11,237 nucleotides of DNA from CAWEHT01 sp963808455 (GTDB lineage Bacteria; Chloroflexota; Anaerolineae; CG2-30-64-16): NCBI GenBank assembly GCA_963808455.1, contig CAWEHT010000060.1, positions 1 to 11,237 on the forward strand, given 5' to 3'. Below, piece by piece: positions 1-8,038 of the stretch; position 1 is the first letter of the stretch, and each line of letters begins with the position of its first letter. Below the pieces are notes generated by a model. The model was not told where the DNA came from, made no database searches, and saw nothing but the letters and a program-made list of their open reading frames with translations. The translations under genes and the position numbers were made by a program.

Positions 1-108
1 TGGCCGCGGTGGACGTCATGGCCGCGGTGGACGTCATGGCCGCGGTGGACGTCATGGCCGCGGTGGACGTCATGGCCGCGGTGGACGTCATGGCCGCGGT
101 GGACGTGA
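1..108. repeat. 18-bp perfect tandem repeat, six copies, running off the left edge
   Basis: The unit TGGCCGCGGTGGACGTCA is repeated head to tail at 1, 19, 37, 55, 73 and 91. Only the last copy differs, by one base near its end (GTGA for GTCA). Because 18 is a multiple of three, the array keeps the reading frame of the minus-strand gene that crosses it and encodes a six-residue repeat. The near-perfect identity suggests recent expansion by slippage or unequal crossing-over. The array begins at base 1 of the window, so the true copy number is unknown. There are no spacers, so it is not a CRISPR array. Confidence 0.95.
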
Positions 109-334
109 CGGCGCCCGTCACGGTGATCGGGACGCTCCCCGAGATCGTCGCCGTGCCGGTCACTGCCGTCTGGGAGGACCGGGTGCCGGCCGGCGCGGCC
201 AGGACCAGCGAGGGCGCCAGCACGACCAGAGCCAGCGCGGCCAGCAACGCAACGCCACGCCCGAGGCCCGCCGGCCGGAGGCCGGCCAACCCGTCGTTCT
301 CCGCCGAGAGCCTTCTCTCCCTGCGCAAAGCCAT
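1..334 (-). CDS. Secreted hexapeptide-repeat protein, N-terminal part (partial at left edge)
   Basis: Read on the minus strand from ATG at 334-332, this frame is open to the window edge (111 codons). It starts with a basic stretch (MALRRERR), then about 19 residues of hydrophobic core rich in Ala, Leu and Val, and a plausible signal-peptidase site at the LAAPA region near residues 46-50. The mature part is rich in Thr, Ser, Val and Gly and then passes into VTSTAA followed by at least five MTSTAA-type hexapeptides encoded by the 18-bp array. A strong ribosome-binding site (AAGGGGG, about 340-346) lies just upstream of the ATG. Thr/Ser/Ala-rich low-complexity stretches are typical of exposed surface or linker segments, possibly O-glycosylated. 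I do not recognise the family, and the rest of the protein is outside the window. A plus-strand ORF over the same bases is a by-product of the repeat. Confidence 0.72.
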   Translation of the reverse strand, partial: MALRRERRLSAENDGLAGLRPAGLGRGVALLAALALVVLAPSLVLAAPAGTRSSQTAVTGTATISGSVPITVTGAVTSTAAMTSTAAMTSTAAMTSTAAMTSTAAMTSTAA

Positions 335-724
335 AATTACCCCCTTGTTTTGTGAATGATCCAAAAACGTCTGCCCCGCACCACTCGTGAAGCCGGAGCC
401 TGGAGATTCTTCGTTCGAGGGGAGTGCCAGCTGGTGGGCATTACTCCAAGAAAAGACCGGCAGTGACCCAACATCACTGTTGCCGTGACTACGGCAGGGA
501 AAGGGAGAAGAACCGCAATCATAGGCGCGCAAGAATTGTGCTATGTTTGTGCGATTCGGCAATCTGAATCTAACCTTGCGGGGACAGTTTCTCTGTTATG
601 CTTCTCACAATTAGGAAGTACAGCTTTTCGTGCTTATCCTTGTAACTTGCGGCTTTTTGCCCGCGTCTACTGGCGGCTGGGATACTTGGAGCCGCAGTCT
701 AATTTGCTGCATTACGAACAGCTG
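335..724. other. Gene-free divergent spacer with a decayed repeat arm
   Basis: This stretch lies between two divergent genes and holds no ORF with convincing protein features. The short ORFs on both strands here have no ribosome-binding site or recognisable domain. It is visibly less GC-rich than its left neighbour. At 402-413 the sequence GGAGATTCTTCG looks like one arm of the dispersed palindromic element whose other versions occur at 4257-4477. Promoters for both flanking genes are expected here, but apart from the candidate at 725-733 I see no convincing -35/-10 pair. Confidence 0.5.
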
Positions 725-733
725 TGCTATCCT
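725..733 (+). promoter_or_regulatory. Candidate extended -10 promoter for the DHFR-like gene
   Basis: TGCTATCCT contains an extended -10 (TGn followed by TATCCT, four of six matches to TATAAT) about 38 bases before the start codon. The region 18 bases further upstream (TTGCTG, 704-709) is only a half match to a -35. The position fits the downstream gene, but the call rests on motif similarity alone. Confidence 0.35.
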
Positions 734-770
734 TGCTCCAAAGGTTGCCAGATGTTGAAGGAGTGCGGTC

Positions 771-1367
<597 letters not shown>

Positions 1368-1487
1368 ATAGGCGTGCCGAGTCGGGTCTCCGAAGGAGCA
1401 GCCCATGCCTCACGGGGCGAACGGGTATCATACGCTGAGTGTAAGTGTCAAAAGTAAAGTTGCCTGCCTGCGGTGCACATCAACAAT

Positions 1488-2147
1488 CTACTCCACGGGC
1501 TCAAGCCTGAACCCATCATAGCTTGTATTCACTGATGGGCCCGTGCCGTAGCGCAGCCCGTCGGCGAGCAGGGCGACCATGCGCCGCGCACGGTCGGGAT
1601 CCTCGTCGTCGGCCTGTCGACAGAGGCTCGCGACCGCATTCAGGAGGTCGTCCGCATCGGCATCGGCCCGCACCTCGCCGGCCGCGACCGCTGCGTCCAG
1701 CAATGTGCGAAGCGCCGGCAGGAGTCGCGCCTGGAAGTAGGCGGGCAAGCCGTGGAAGGCCGGATTCCCCGAGTGCAGGGCCGTGGCCAGCCCGCGTTTG
1801 GTCGCAATGAAGGCCGCGTAGCGCTGCATCCATCTCGCCAGTGCCTCGCCGGGCTCGTGCTCGGCGGCCAGGATCCGTGCGGCGTCGGCGCAGGCATCCA
1901 CTTCGTGACGGAAGACGGCCGCGACGAGGTCGGCGCGCTGCGGAAAGTGTCGATAAACGGTGCCGATGCCGACGCCGGCCTTCTCCGCGATCTCTCGCAC
2001 CGGAGCATCCACCCCAGAGGTCGCGAACACCGTGAGCGCCGACTGAAGCAGCGCGTCGATGTTGCGCTGTGCGTCGGCACGCACGCGCCGATCCATGCTG
2101 CCCCGCGGCTCCAGGCTATCATCCTGGTCTTCTGGTACCCCTTTCAT
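1488..2147 (-). CDS. TetR/AcrR-family transcriptional repressor
   Basis: A 219-residue protein with the classic TetR layout. An N-terminal DNA-binding three-helix domain has its helix-turn-helix at about residues 50-69 (VREIAEKAGVGIGTVYRHFP), and an all-helical ligand-binding and dimerisation domain follows, rich in Ala, Leu and Arg. The frame is open further upstream, but the real start is ATG at 2147. It is preceded by a strong GAGGGGG ribosome-binding site, and the upstream extension would run through the promoter region into the divergent gene. An internal ATG (residue 18) is less well placed. The gene is divergent to the aldo/keto reductase, and the inverted repeats between them are the natural operator, so it should repress that operon and probably itself. 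The inducer is unknown, probably a small molecule processed by the two downstream oxidoreductases. Confidence 0.92.
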   Translation of the reverse strand: MKGVPEDQDDSLEPRGSMDRRVRADAQRNIDALLQSALTVFATSGVDAPVREIAEKAGVGIGTVYRHFPQRADLVAAVFRHEVDACADAARILAAEHEPGEALARWMQRYAAFIATKRGLATALHSGNPAFHGLPAYFQARLLPALRTLLDAAVAAGEVRADADADDLLNAVASLCRQADDEDPDRARRMVALLADGLRYGTGPSVNTSYDGFRLEPVE

Positions 2148-2158
2148 CACACCCCCTC

Positions 2159-2187
2159 TTGACAAGCGGAACATTGTTCCGTATAAT
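2159..2187 (+). promoter_or_regulatory. Consensus sigma70-type promoter of the AKR-SDR operon
   Basis: TTGACA at 2159-2164 and TATAAT at 2182-2187 are separated by exactly 17 bases. Both hexamers match the consensus perfectly. Transcription should begin around 2194, leaving a leader of roughly 74 bases before the AKR start codon. Such a strong promoter needs repression, and the inverted repeats over its spacer and -10 provide the likely site for the divergently encoded TetR protein. Confidence 0.85.
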
Positions 2188-2202
2188 ACGGAATATGGTT
2201 CC
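2167..2202. promoter_or_regulatory. Operator array for the TetR-family repressor
   Basis: Three overlapping dyads cover the promoter spacer, the -10 and the start point. CGGAAC-ATT-GTTCCG (2167-2181) is a perfect inverted repeat. TTCCGTATAATACGGAA (2177-2193) is a perfect 17-bp palindrome centred on the -10. GGAATATGGTTCC (2190-2202) repeats the first dyad with two mismatches, 22 bp downstream. The four GGAA/TTCC half-sites thus lie on nearly the same face of the helix two turns apart, as in TetR-family operators that bind two dimers. Binding would block RNA polymerase at the AKR promoter. The assignment to this repressor is inferred from position. Confidence 0.8.
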
Positions 2203-2267
2203 ACTTGGGCTATATTAGCACATGGTGGCGGTTTTGACCATAGCTCGAATGCCAAAAGGAGAAGAAC

Positions 2268-3314
2268 ATGCAGTACCGCACGCTGGGTAGGACCGGCATC
2301 AGGGTCAGCCCCTATTGCCTGGGCGCGATGATGTTCGGTGCCGGGGGCAATCCCGACCACGACGACTCGATCCGTATCATCCACCAGGCTTTGGATGCAG
2401 GCATCAACTTCATCGACACAGCCGATAGGTATAGCCGGGGCGAATCCGAGGAAATCGTTGGGAAAGCCTTGAAAGGTCAACGTGACAACATCGTGCTTGC
2501 CACCAAGGTAAACGGCGCGATGGGCGACGATCCCAACCAGCAGGGCAATTCGCGCCGCTGGCTGATCCGCGAGGTGGAGGCCTCGCTGCGCCGCTTGCAG
2601 ACCGACTATATCGATCTCTACCAGATTCACCGGCCTGCGCCGGACACCGACATCGAGGAAACCCTCTCGGCCCTCACCGATCTGATGCGAGCGGGGAAAG
2701 TACGCATGATCGGATCGTCAACCTTCCCCGCCTCGGAGATCGTGGAAGCGCAGTGGGTCGCGGAGCGGCGCGGGCTCGGCGCGTTTCCGCACCGAGCAAC
2801 CCCCTATTCGATCCTGAACCGCGGCATCGAACGCGAGGTGCTGCCCATCTGCGAGAAGTACGGGATGGGCGTATTGGTGTGGAGCCCGTTGGCCAAGGGC
2901 ATGCTTACCGGACGATACCGCAAGGGACAGCCGCTGCCAGACAGCGTGCGGGCTAAATACTTCCCCAAGCAACTGTCCGACGAACACCAGCTGGACGTGG
3001 TGGAGCAGCTCATCCTCGTGGCGGGGCAGGCAGGGCTGTCGCTGACGCATCTGGCGATGGCCTTCGTGATGGCGCACCCAGGTGTCACATCGGCGATCAT
3101 GGGCCCGCGCACCATGGAACATCTCGACGATCTGCTCGCGGGTGCGGAGGTTGTTCTTGACGACGAGATCCTGGACCAGATCGACAGGATCGTTCCGCCC
3201 GGAACCGACGTCGGACCGAACGAGGCAAACTACACCCCCCCGGCGATCCTGAAGGTGGAGCTGCGCCGCCGGCCAACCGCCGGGCGCGCCGCTGCGAAAG
3301 GTGCTTCACTTTAG
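2268..3314 (+). CDS. Aldo/keto reductase
   Basis: A 348-residue, NADPH-dependent oxidoreductase of the AKR superfamily (TIM barrel), cytosolic, expected to reduce aldehydes or ketones. The catalytic tetrad is complete: Asp50 and Tyr55 in the FIDTADRY segment, Lys80 in LATK, and His121 in YQIH. The N-terminal M-Y-R-x-LGRTG-x-x-VS motif and the cofactor-binding SAIMGPRTMEHL segment near the C-terminus are also typical, as is the length. An AAGGAG ribosome-binding site precedes the ATG. It is the first gene of an operon transcribed from the promoter at 2159-2187 and ends at the ribosome-binding site of the SDR gene, so the two are probably translationally coupled. Regulation by the divergent TetR protein is likely. 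Substrate unknown; similar cassettes respond to xenobiotics or reactive carbonyls. Confidence 0.95.
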   Translation: MQYRTLGRTGIRVSPYCLGAMMFGAGGNPDHDDSIRIIHQALDAGINFIDTADRYSRGESEEIVGKALKGQRDNIVLATKVNGAMGDDPNQQGNSRRWLIREVEASLRRLQTDYIDLYQIHRPAPDTDIEETLSALTDLMRAGKVRMIGSSTFPASEIVEAQWVAERRGLGAFPHRATPYSILNRGIEREVLPICEKYGMGVLVWSPLAKGMLTGRYRKGQPLPDSVRAKYFPKQLSDEHQLDVVEQLILVAGQAGLSLTHLAMAFVMAHPGVTSAIMGPRTMEHLDDLLAGAEVVLDDEILDQIDRIVPPGTDVGPNEANYTPPAILKVELRRRPTAGRAAAKGASL

Positions 3315-3326
3315 GAGGACTTCATT

Positions 3327-4222
3327 ATGCGGGCTTTCGTTACCGGCGCCACAGGTTTCATCGGCTCTGGCATCGTTCAGGAACTCGTCAACGCAGGCCA
3401 TCACGTGGTCGGGCTCAGCCGTTCGGACGCGGGCGCCGAGGCGCTGACCCGTGCCGGGGCGGAGGTCTTCCGCGGCGACGTGAACGACCTGGGCCGCCTG
3501 CGCACCGCCGCAGAGGCGGCCGACGGCGTCATCCACACGGCCTTCAACCACGACTTCTCCAGGTATAAGCAGAACTGCGAGGACGACCGCAAGGTCATCG
3601 AGACGCTGGGCGAGGTGCTGGCCGGCTCGGACCGGCCGCTCGTCATCACCTCCGGCACGGGCATCGCCCGGTCAAAGACCGGCGGCCCGGCGGTAGAGAC
3701 CGGCGATCACATCACGTCGGCCGAGTTCCCACGCGCAGCCTCCGAGGAGGCTGCCGACGCCCTCATCGCCAGGGGCGGGCGCGTGATGGTGGTGCGGCTG
3801 CCGCAGGTGCACGACACGCGCAAGAGGGCCTGGTGACACAATACATCCAGCTGGCGCGGCAACAGGGCCGGGTGGCCTATATCGGCGAGGGCAAGAACCG
3901 CTGGCCGGCCGTGCACGTCTCCGACGCTGTCCGGCTTTACCGGCTGGCGCTCGAGAAGGGCCGGGCAGGCGCGCGCTACCACGCCGTAGGCGAGGAAGGT
4001 GTTGCCCTGCGCGGCATCGCCGAGGTGATCGGTGTGGGGTTGAAGACGCCGGTCGAGTCGATCACACCGGAGGAGGCGCCGGAGTACTTCGGTTGGTTGG
4101 CGAACCTCGCCACGATCGATCTTGCGGCCTCCAGCGCGCTGACGCGCCGACAGCTGGGCTGGAACCCCACCGGGCCGGACCTGCTGACCGACCTGCGCAA
4201 CATGGATTACAGCGTGGCCTAG
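3327..4222 (+). pseudogene. NAD(P)-dependent SDR/epimerase-like oxidoreductase, split by a one-base frameshift
   Basis: The first part (3327-3836, 169 residues) starts with a Rossmann nucleotide-binding motif TGATGFIGSG and carries the ADGVIHTAFNHDFS segment typical of atypical extended SDRs. The second part (3833-4222) continues the same family with NRWPAVHVSDAVRLYRLALE, the ARYHAVGEEG segment, SSALTRRQLGW and a normal C-terminus. Joined, they give about 298 residues, the usual length. The break lies at about 3824-3830: adding one base there (an AAG-CAG-GGC-type reading in place of AAGAGGGC) restores a continuous frame through LVTQYIQLAR. The second part could start at GTG 3833, overlapping the first stop (GTGA), but it lacks its own ribosome-binding site. 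An AGGAGG site at 3313-3318 overlaps the AKR stop codon. No classical YxxxK is seen at the usual place; the segment EEAADAL stands there, as in relatives. It is either a recent pseudogene or a base-call error. Confidence 0.82.
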
Positions 4223-4550
4223 TGCATACGCAGGGGATATCGTCGGTACCGAGGTCTGTCATTCTGAGTCCCCCATGCCGCCGCGCCGGCACATGGGCGG
4301 CCAAGAAACCCGCCAATGTCACCCTGAGGCCGGGTCCCGTGACGCACTTGACGAGCAGGGTCGCCCAGGCCGAAGGGTCCGTCGCCGGGGAGTTCCTTGG
4401 TAGCGGGTACGCAAGCCGGCCTGCGCCGCGGCGAGCCGCCAGCGAAGAATCCGTCCCTGTGTCACCGAAAGGGTCCCCTGTTTCTGCACTAGGCCGCCTG
4501 ATGGCCGCCAATCAGTTTGGGTGATAGCAGCTAACTTGGCCGTTTGCTCG
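4223..4550. repeat. Gene-free stretch with nested split palindromic repeat arms
   Basis: No convincing gene on either strand. TGTCATTCTGAG (4257-4268) and AGCGAAGAATCC (4441-4452) look like the two halves of the widespread palindromic element TGTCATTCTGAG-CG-AAGCGAAGAATCC. Nested inside are TGTCACCCTGAGG (4317-4329) and CCGAAGGGTCC (4370-4380), the halves of its ACCCT/AGGGT sister version. A third piece, TGTCACCGAAAGGGTCCC, follows at 4460-4477. The half-to-half complementarity (ATTCT/AGAAT, ACCCT/AGGGT) is visible directly. The intervening 40-170 bases are not part of the element as I know it, so these appear interrupted or decayed. Confidence 0.55.
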
Positions 4551-4579
4551 TTGCCAGGCCACGGGTCCTGTGCTAGACT
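4551..4579 (+). promoter_or_regulatory. Promoter of the restriction-modification gene
   Basis: TTGCCA (4551-4556) and TAGACT (4574-4579) are separated by 17 bases, with a TGC extended -10 element directly before the latter. Five of six -35 bases and four of six -10 bases match the sigma70 consensus. Transcription should start near 4586, giving an unusually long leader of about 200 bases before the TTG start at 4792. Confidence 0.7.
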
Positions 4580-4583
4580 TGGC

Positions 4584-4612
4584 TCACTTGGCCTGGCATC
4601 CTCGCCAAGTGA
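4584..4612. promoter_or_regulatory. Inverted repeat at the transcription start, candidate operator or leader hairpin
   Basis: TCACTTGGC (4584-4592) and GCCAAGTGA (4604-4612) are perfect 9-bp inverted arms around an 11-base loop. They sit exactly where transcription from the promoter at 4551-4579 should begin. A further CTTGGC copy overlaps the -10 at 4578-4583. The position fits a repressor or controller-protein operator for a restriction system, or a 5'-terminal RNA hairpin. No controller gene is visible nearby. Confidence 0.5.
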
Positions 4613-4675
4613 AGCGCCCAGGGGCAGCATCCAGGCCCGGCGCAGGGCGTCTGGCACCAGGGACCGTGATACACC

Positions 4676-4710
4676 GGGCCGCCCGCGTCACGCTCTGGCG
4701 CGGGCGGGCC
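4676..4710 (+). promoter_or_regulatory. GC-rich hairpin in the leader of the restriction gene
   Basis: GGGCCGCCCGCG (4676-4687) pairs with CGCGGGCGGGCC (4699-4710): 12 positions with a single mismatch around an 11-base loop. It would be a very stable RNA stem about 80 bases before the start codon. No T-run follows, so an intrinsic terminator of the usual kind is unlikely. It may be a structured leader element or a transcriptional pause site. I do not recognise a known riboswitch here. Confidence 0.5.
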
Positions 4711-4791
4711 TGCTGTTGCCCGCCTGAGTAGGCGAGTTCCGGCCCAGGCTTTACACCGAACAGCGATTCTCGCCTCGAAAGGAGACGGTCC

Positions 4792-7700
4792 TTGACGGCA
4801 CCAGCCACCATTGGCGAGATGGTCGAGCAATTCACGCGCAATCACAGCGTCTACGCAGCAAGCCACTACAATGAGGCACAGCTGCGCATCGAATTCCTCG
4901 ACCCGTTCTTCGATGCCCTCGGCTGGGACATGCAAAACAGGCTGGGCTACGCCGAGCCGTACAAGGACGTGGTCCACGAGGACGCCATCAAGGTCGGCGG
5001 CGCCACCAAGGCGCCGGATTACTGCCTTCCGAATCGGCGGCACACGCAAGTTTTTCGTCGAGGCCAAGAAGCCCGCGGTACGAATTCAAGACGACGCGGG
5101 TCCGGCCTACCAGTTGCGCCGTTACGCCTGGTCGGCCAAATTGCCCCTCAGCATCCTCACCAATTTCGACGCCTTCGCCGTTTACGATTGCCGCGTTAAA
5201 CCCGACCACACCGACAATGCGGCTGTGGGCCGGGTCATGCTCATCCCTCACACGGAGTATCCTGCCGCGGTGGGACGAGATCGCGGGCATTTTCGCTCAC
5301 GAAGCCATCCTCAAGGGCTCCTTCGACAAGTACGCCGAGGCAACAGCCGGCAAGCGAGGCACCGCTGAGGTCGATGCAGCTTTCCTGCAGCAAATCGAGC
5401 AATGGCGCGACGATCTGGCTCACAACCTGGCACTTCGCAACCCCGGCCTGACGGCGCGCGAGCTCAACTTTGCGGTGCAGCGCACGATCGACCGCCTCAT
5501 CTTCTTGCGGATTTGCGAAGACCGCGGCATCGAGGACCCCGGTCGCCTGCGGGCTGTACGAATGGCCCGCAAATCCATGAACGCCTGTGCGACCTGTTCC
5601 GGCAGGCCGACATGCGCTATAACTCCGGGCTGTTTCACTTCCAGGACGAAGAGGACCGTGAGGAATCGCCCGACAGGCTGACGCTGGGCCTGACCATCGA
5701 TGACAAGTTGCTGCGTGACCTGATCAAGGGCATGTACTATCCTGAGAGCCCTTACGAGTTCTGGTGTTACCGGCGGATATCCTGGGCCAGGTCTACGAGC
5801 AATTCCTGGGCAAGGTCATTCGCCTGACGCCGGGCCACCAGGCCAGGGTGGAAGAGAAGCCCGAGGTCCGCAAGGCCGGCGGCGTCTACTACACCCCCAC
5901 ATACATCGTGGACTACATCGTGCGGCAGACCGTGGGCCGCCTGCTGGAGGAGAAGACGCCCCGCCAGGTCGCTGGGGCATATCATGGACGCCCCCTACGC
6001 ATACTGGACCCCGCCTGCGGGTCCGGCTGATTCCTCATCGGGGCATACCAATTCCTGCTGGACTGGCACCGTGACTGGTACGTGGCCAACCTCGTGCCCC
6101 TGCTGGACGCCGGCAAGGCTGCCGACCCGCCCGAGGTGCGCCGGCTGCTGCCGGCACGTCCTCCGGCCAAACGCAGCCGGCGCGGCGCCAACGGAGACTA
6201 TCCCCTGCCGATCTACCTTGTGAAGCGTGAGGGCCACGCTGCCGACTGGCGGCTGACCACCACCGAGCGCAAGCGCATCTTGCTGGCGCACATCTTCGGC
6301 GTGGACATCGATTCACAGGCCGTCGAAGTGACCAAGATGTCGCTGCTGCTCAAGGTGCTGGAAGGCGAGAATGAGGGTACGCTTGCCAGCCAGATGTCGC
6401 TGTTCCACGAGCGCGCCCTCCCCGACCTGGGGGCCAACGTTCAGTGCGGCAACTCGCTCATCGGGCCGGACTATCTACGACAACCAGCAGATGGCTCTGC
6501 TGCCGGCCGATGACCAGTACCGCATCAACGTGTTTGATTGGCGTCGGTCCTTCCCACAGGTATTGGGCGGCCCAAACCCGGGTTTCGACGCCGTGATCGG
6601 CAACCCTCCTTACATTCGGATGGAGGAGTTCAAAGAGCTAAAGGCGTATCTGAAGCTCAATTATGCGTGTCACGACGAGCGCTCCGATATGTATACGTAC
6701 TTCATTGAGAGGGGCCATCGCTCGCTCAGAGACGGGGGCCGTTTTGGCATGATCGTCTCTAACAAATTCCTGCGCGCCCACTATGGCAGGCCGCTGCGCC
6801 AGTTTCTGGCTCAAAAAACGCGAGGCTGGAGCGCGTCGTGGATTTCGCGGGGCTTCCCGTCTTCAAGGCCACAGTGCGGACGATCTTGCTGCTCACCGAC
6901 GCGCCAAAGGCCCGGCCTCGCCATTTTTCTACTCGCCACCACCGGCTCCCGATATTTTCGCCGGCGTGAAGAGCGGGGTCACATCTGTGGAGCAGATGGA
7001 GCAAGCGCTTTCCAGAGAAGTGCCGGCTGCTGCGCTGGGCGGCGACGTTTGGAGCTTTGGCGATCGGGATGTCGAGGGCCTGATCGACAGGCTGGTACAA
7101 GCCAGCAAGCCGCTTGCGGAGTATTGCGGCGGCCAGATATATATGGGCATAAAATCGGGTCTTTCAGAAGCCTTCGTAATCGACGCCGAAGCGCGGAACG
7201 CCATTCTCCACGCAAATCCGGAGGCTGAAGAGATCGTCTGGCCTTTCTTGAATGGACGAGACGTTCGTAGATACCATGTTGCGCCCACCGATGCGTTCGT
7301 GATCTACACGTACCACGGCGTTCCCATCGAGCGGTACCCGGCCGTCGAACGCCATTTGCGAACCTACCGGGCTCAGCTAGAGAGCCGAGCCACCCGGCAA
7401 GAGTGGTACGAACTACAGCAGCCGCAGTATAAGTTCAAGCCCCACATGGCGGGCCCGAAGATTATCTTCCCGGACATCGCCAAAACCCCGCGTTTCGCGC
7501 TGGACGAGCTTGGGCGTTATAGCTCGAACACGACCTACTTCATCCCCGGGCGTGACTTGTACCTTCTCGGGCTGCTGAACTCTCGCTTGGGCTGGTTCTA
7601 CTTCTCGCAGACGTGTGCAGGGCTCGAGAGCCAAGGCGAGGTCTACCTGAGGTTCTTCGGCCAATACATGGCGGGGTTCCCCGTCCGCATCATCGACCCG

Positions 7701-7916
7701 TCAAGCGGCGCAGACAGGGACGGGCGCGAGCGCATGGTAGCGCTTGTCGAGCGAATGCTCGCGCTGCACGCGCAGCTGCCCCTGGCGCGCACCGATCAGG
7801 AGCGCGCCGTCCTGGAACGGCAAATCGCCGCTACCGACAGCCAGATCGACCAGGTTGTCTACGAGCTATATGGGCTGACCGACCAGGAGATTGCGATCAT
7901 TGAGGGCAATGGCTGA
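4792..7916 (+). pseudogene. Type IIG-like restriction-methyltransferase, broken by seven indels and one stop
   Basis: One long gene read across all three frames. The start is TTG at 4792 with an AAAGGAG ribosome-binding site. Correcting seven one-base shifts (extra base at 5025, 5261 and 6472; missing base near 5556, 5762, 6818 and 6928) gives a clean 1041-residue frame, the usual size of Eco57I-type single-chain enzymes. Domains: an N-terminal PD-(D/E)XK nuclease (P75-D76, E90-A91-K92, helper E34); a helical connector; an N6-adenine methyltransferase with DPACGSG (406-412) and NPPY (604-607); and a C-terminal target-recognition region ending in the typical GEVYLRFFGQYMAGFP and a coiled tail. 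Codon 413 is TGA (6028-6030) where relatives have Ser. The intact enzyme would methylate one adenine motif and cut unmodified DNA. As read, the longest open pieces are 6371-7228 and 6783-7916, and no active enzyme is encoded. Indels near 6818 and 6928 sit in A and T runs, so sequencing error is possible. Confidence 0.85.
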
Positions 7917-8038
7917 GGTGTCCGGTGTCCGCAGGTGCCTGTTTCTGGCGCCCACCGAGCGCAGATATAACGCCATTGGCGCCAAGGCTCGCGCAACCAA
8001 CTGGTCGGCGATCGGCTACGTGCGGTGGGGGTGCAACC
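7917..8038 (+). promoter_or_regulatory. Short spacer with a weak possible promoter before the DUF262 chimera
   Basis: Between the restriction gene and the next ATG lie 122 bases with no gene. TATAAC at 7966-7971 resembles a -10 box, but the hexamer 17 bases upstream (TTCTGG) is poor. GGCGCC occurs at 7948-7953 and again near 7978-7983 (a NarI-type palindrome). The downstream gene may be expressed either from here or by read-through from 4551. Confidence 0.25.

Noticed and set aside
1..108. CRISPR-like repeats
   Set aside because: The units are contiguous with no spacers and are in frame with a coding region, so this is a coding tandem repeat.
9..359. Plus-strand ORF with repeated VDVMAA
   Set aside because: It is the opposite-strand reading of the 18-bp repeat. 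The minus strand has a signal peptide, a ribosome-binding site and a sensible start.
2148..2630. N-terminal extension of the TetR ORF to 2630
   Set aside because: It would run antisense through the AKR gene and the shared promoter. The strong ribosome-binding site fixes the start at 2147.
4062..4657. ORFs on both strands between the SDR and the restriction gene
   Set aside because: They are GC-driven open frames across repeat arms and the leader, without ribosome-binding sites or domains.
4676..4710. Intrinsic terminator
   Set aside because: The stem is strong but no run of T follows, and it lies inside the leader of a gene.
7925..8038. GTG-started extension of the DUF262 ORF
   Set aside because: The added residues are unlike the family, and ATG 8039 gives the normal N-terminus for a DUF262 domain.
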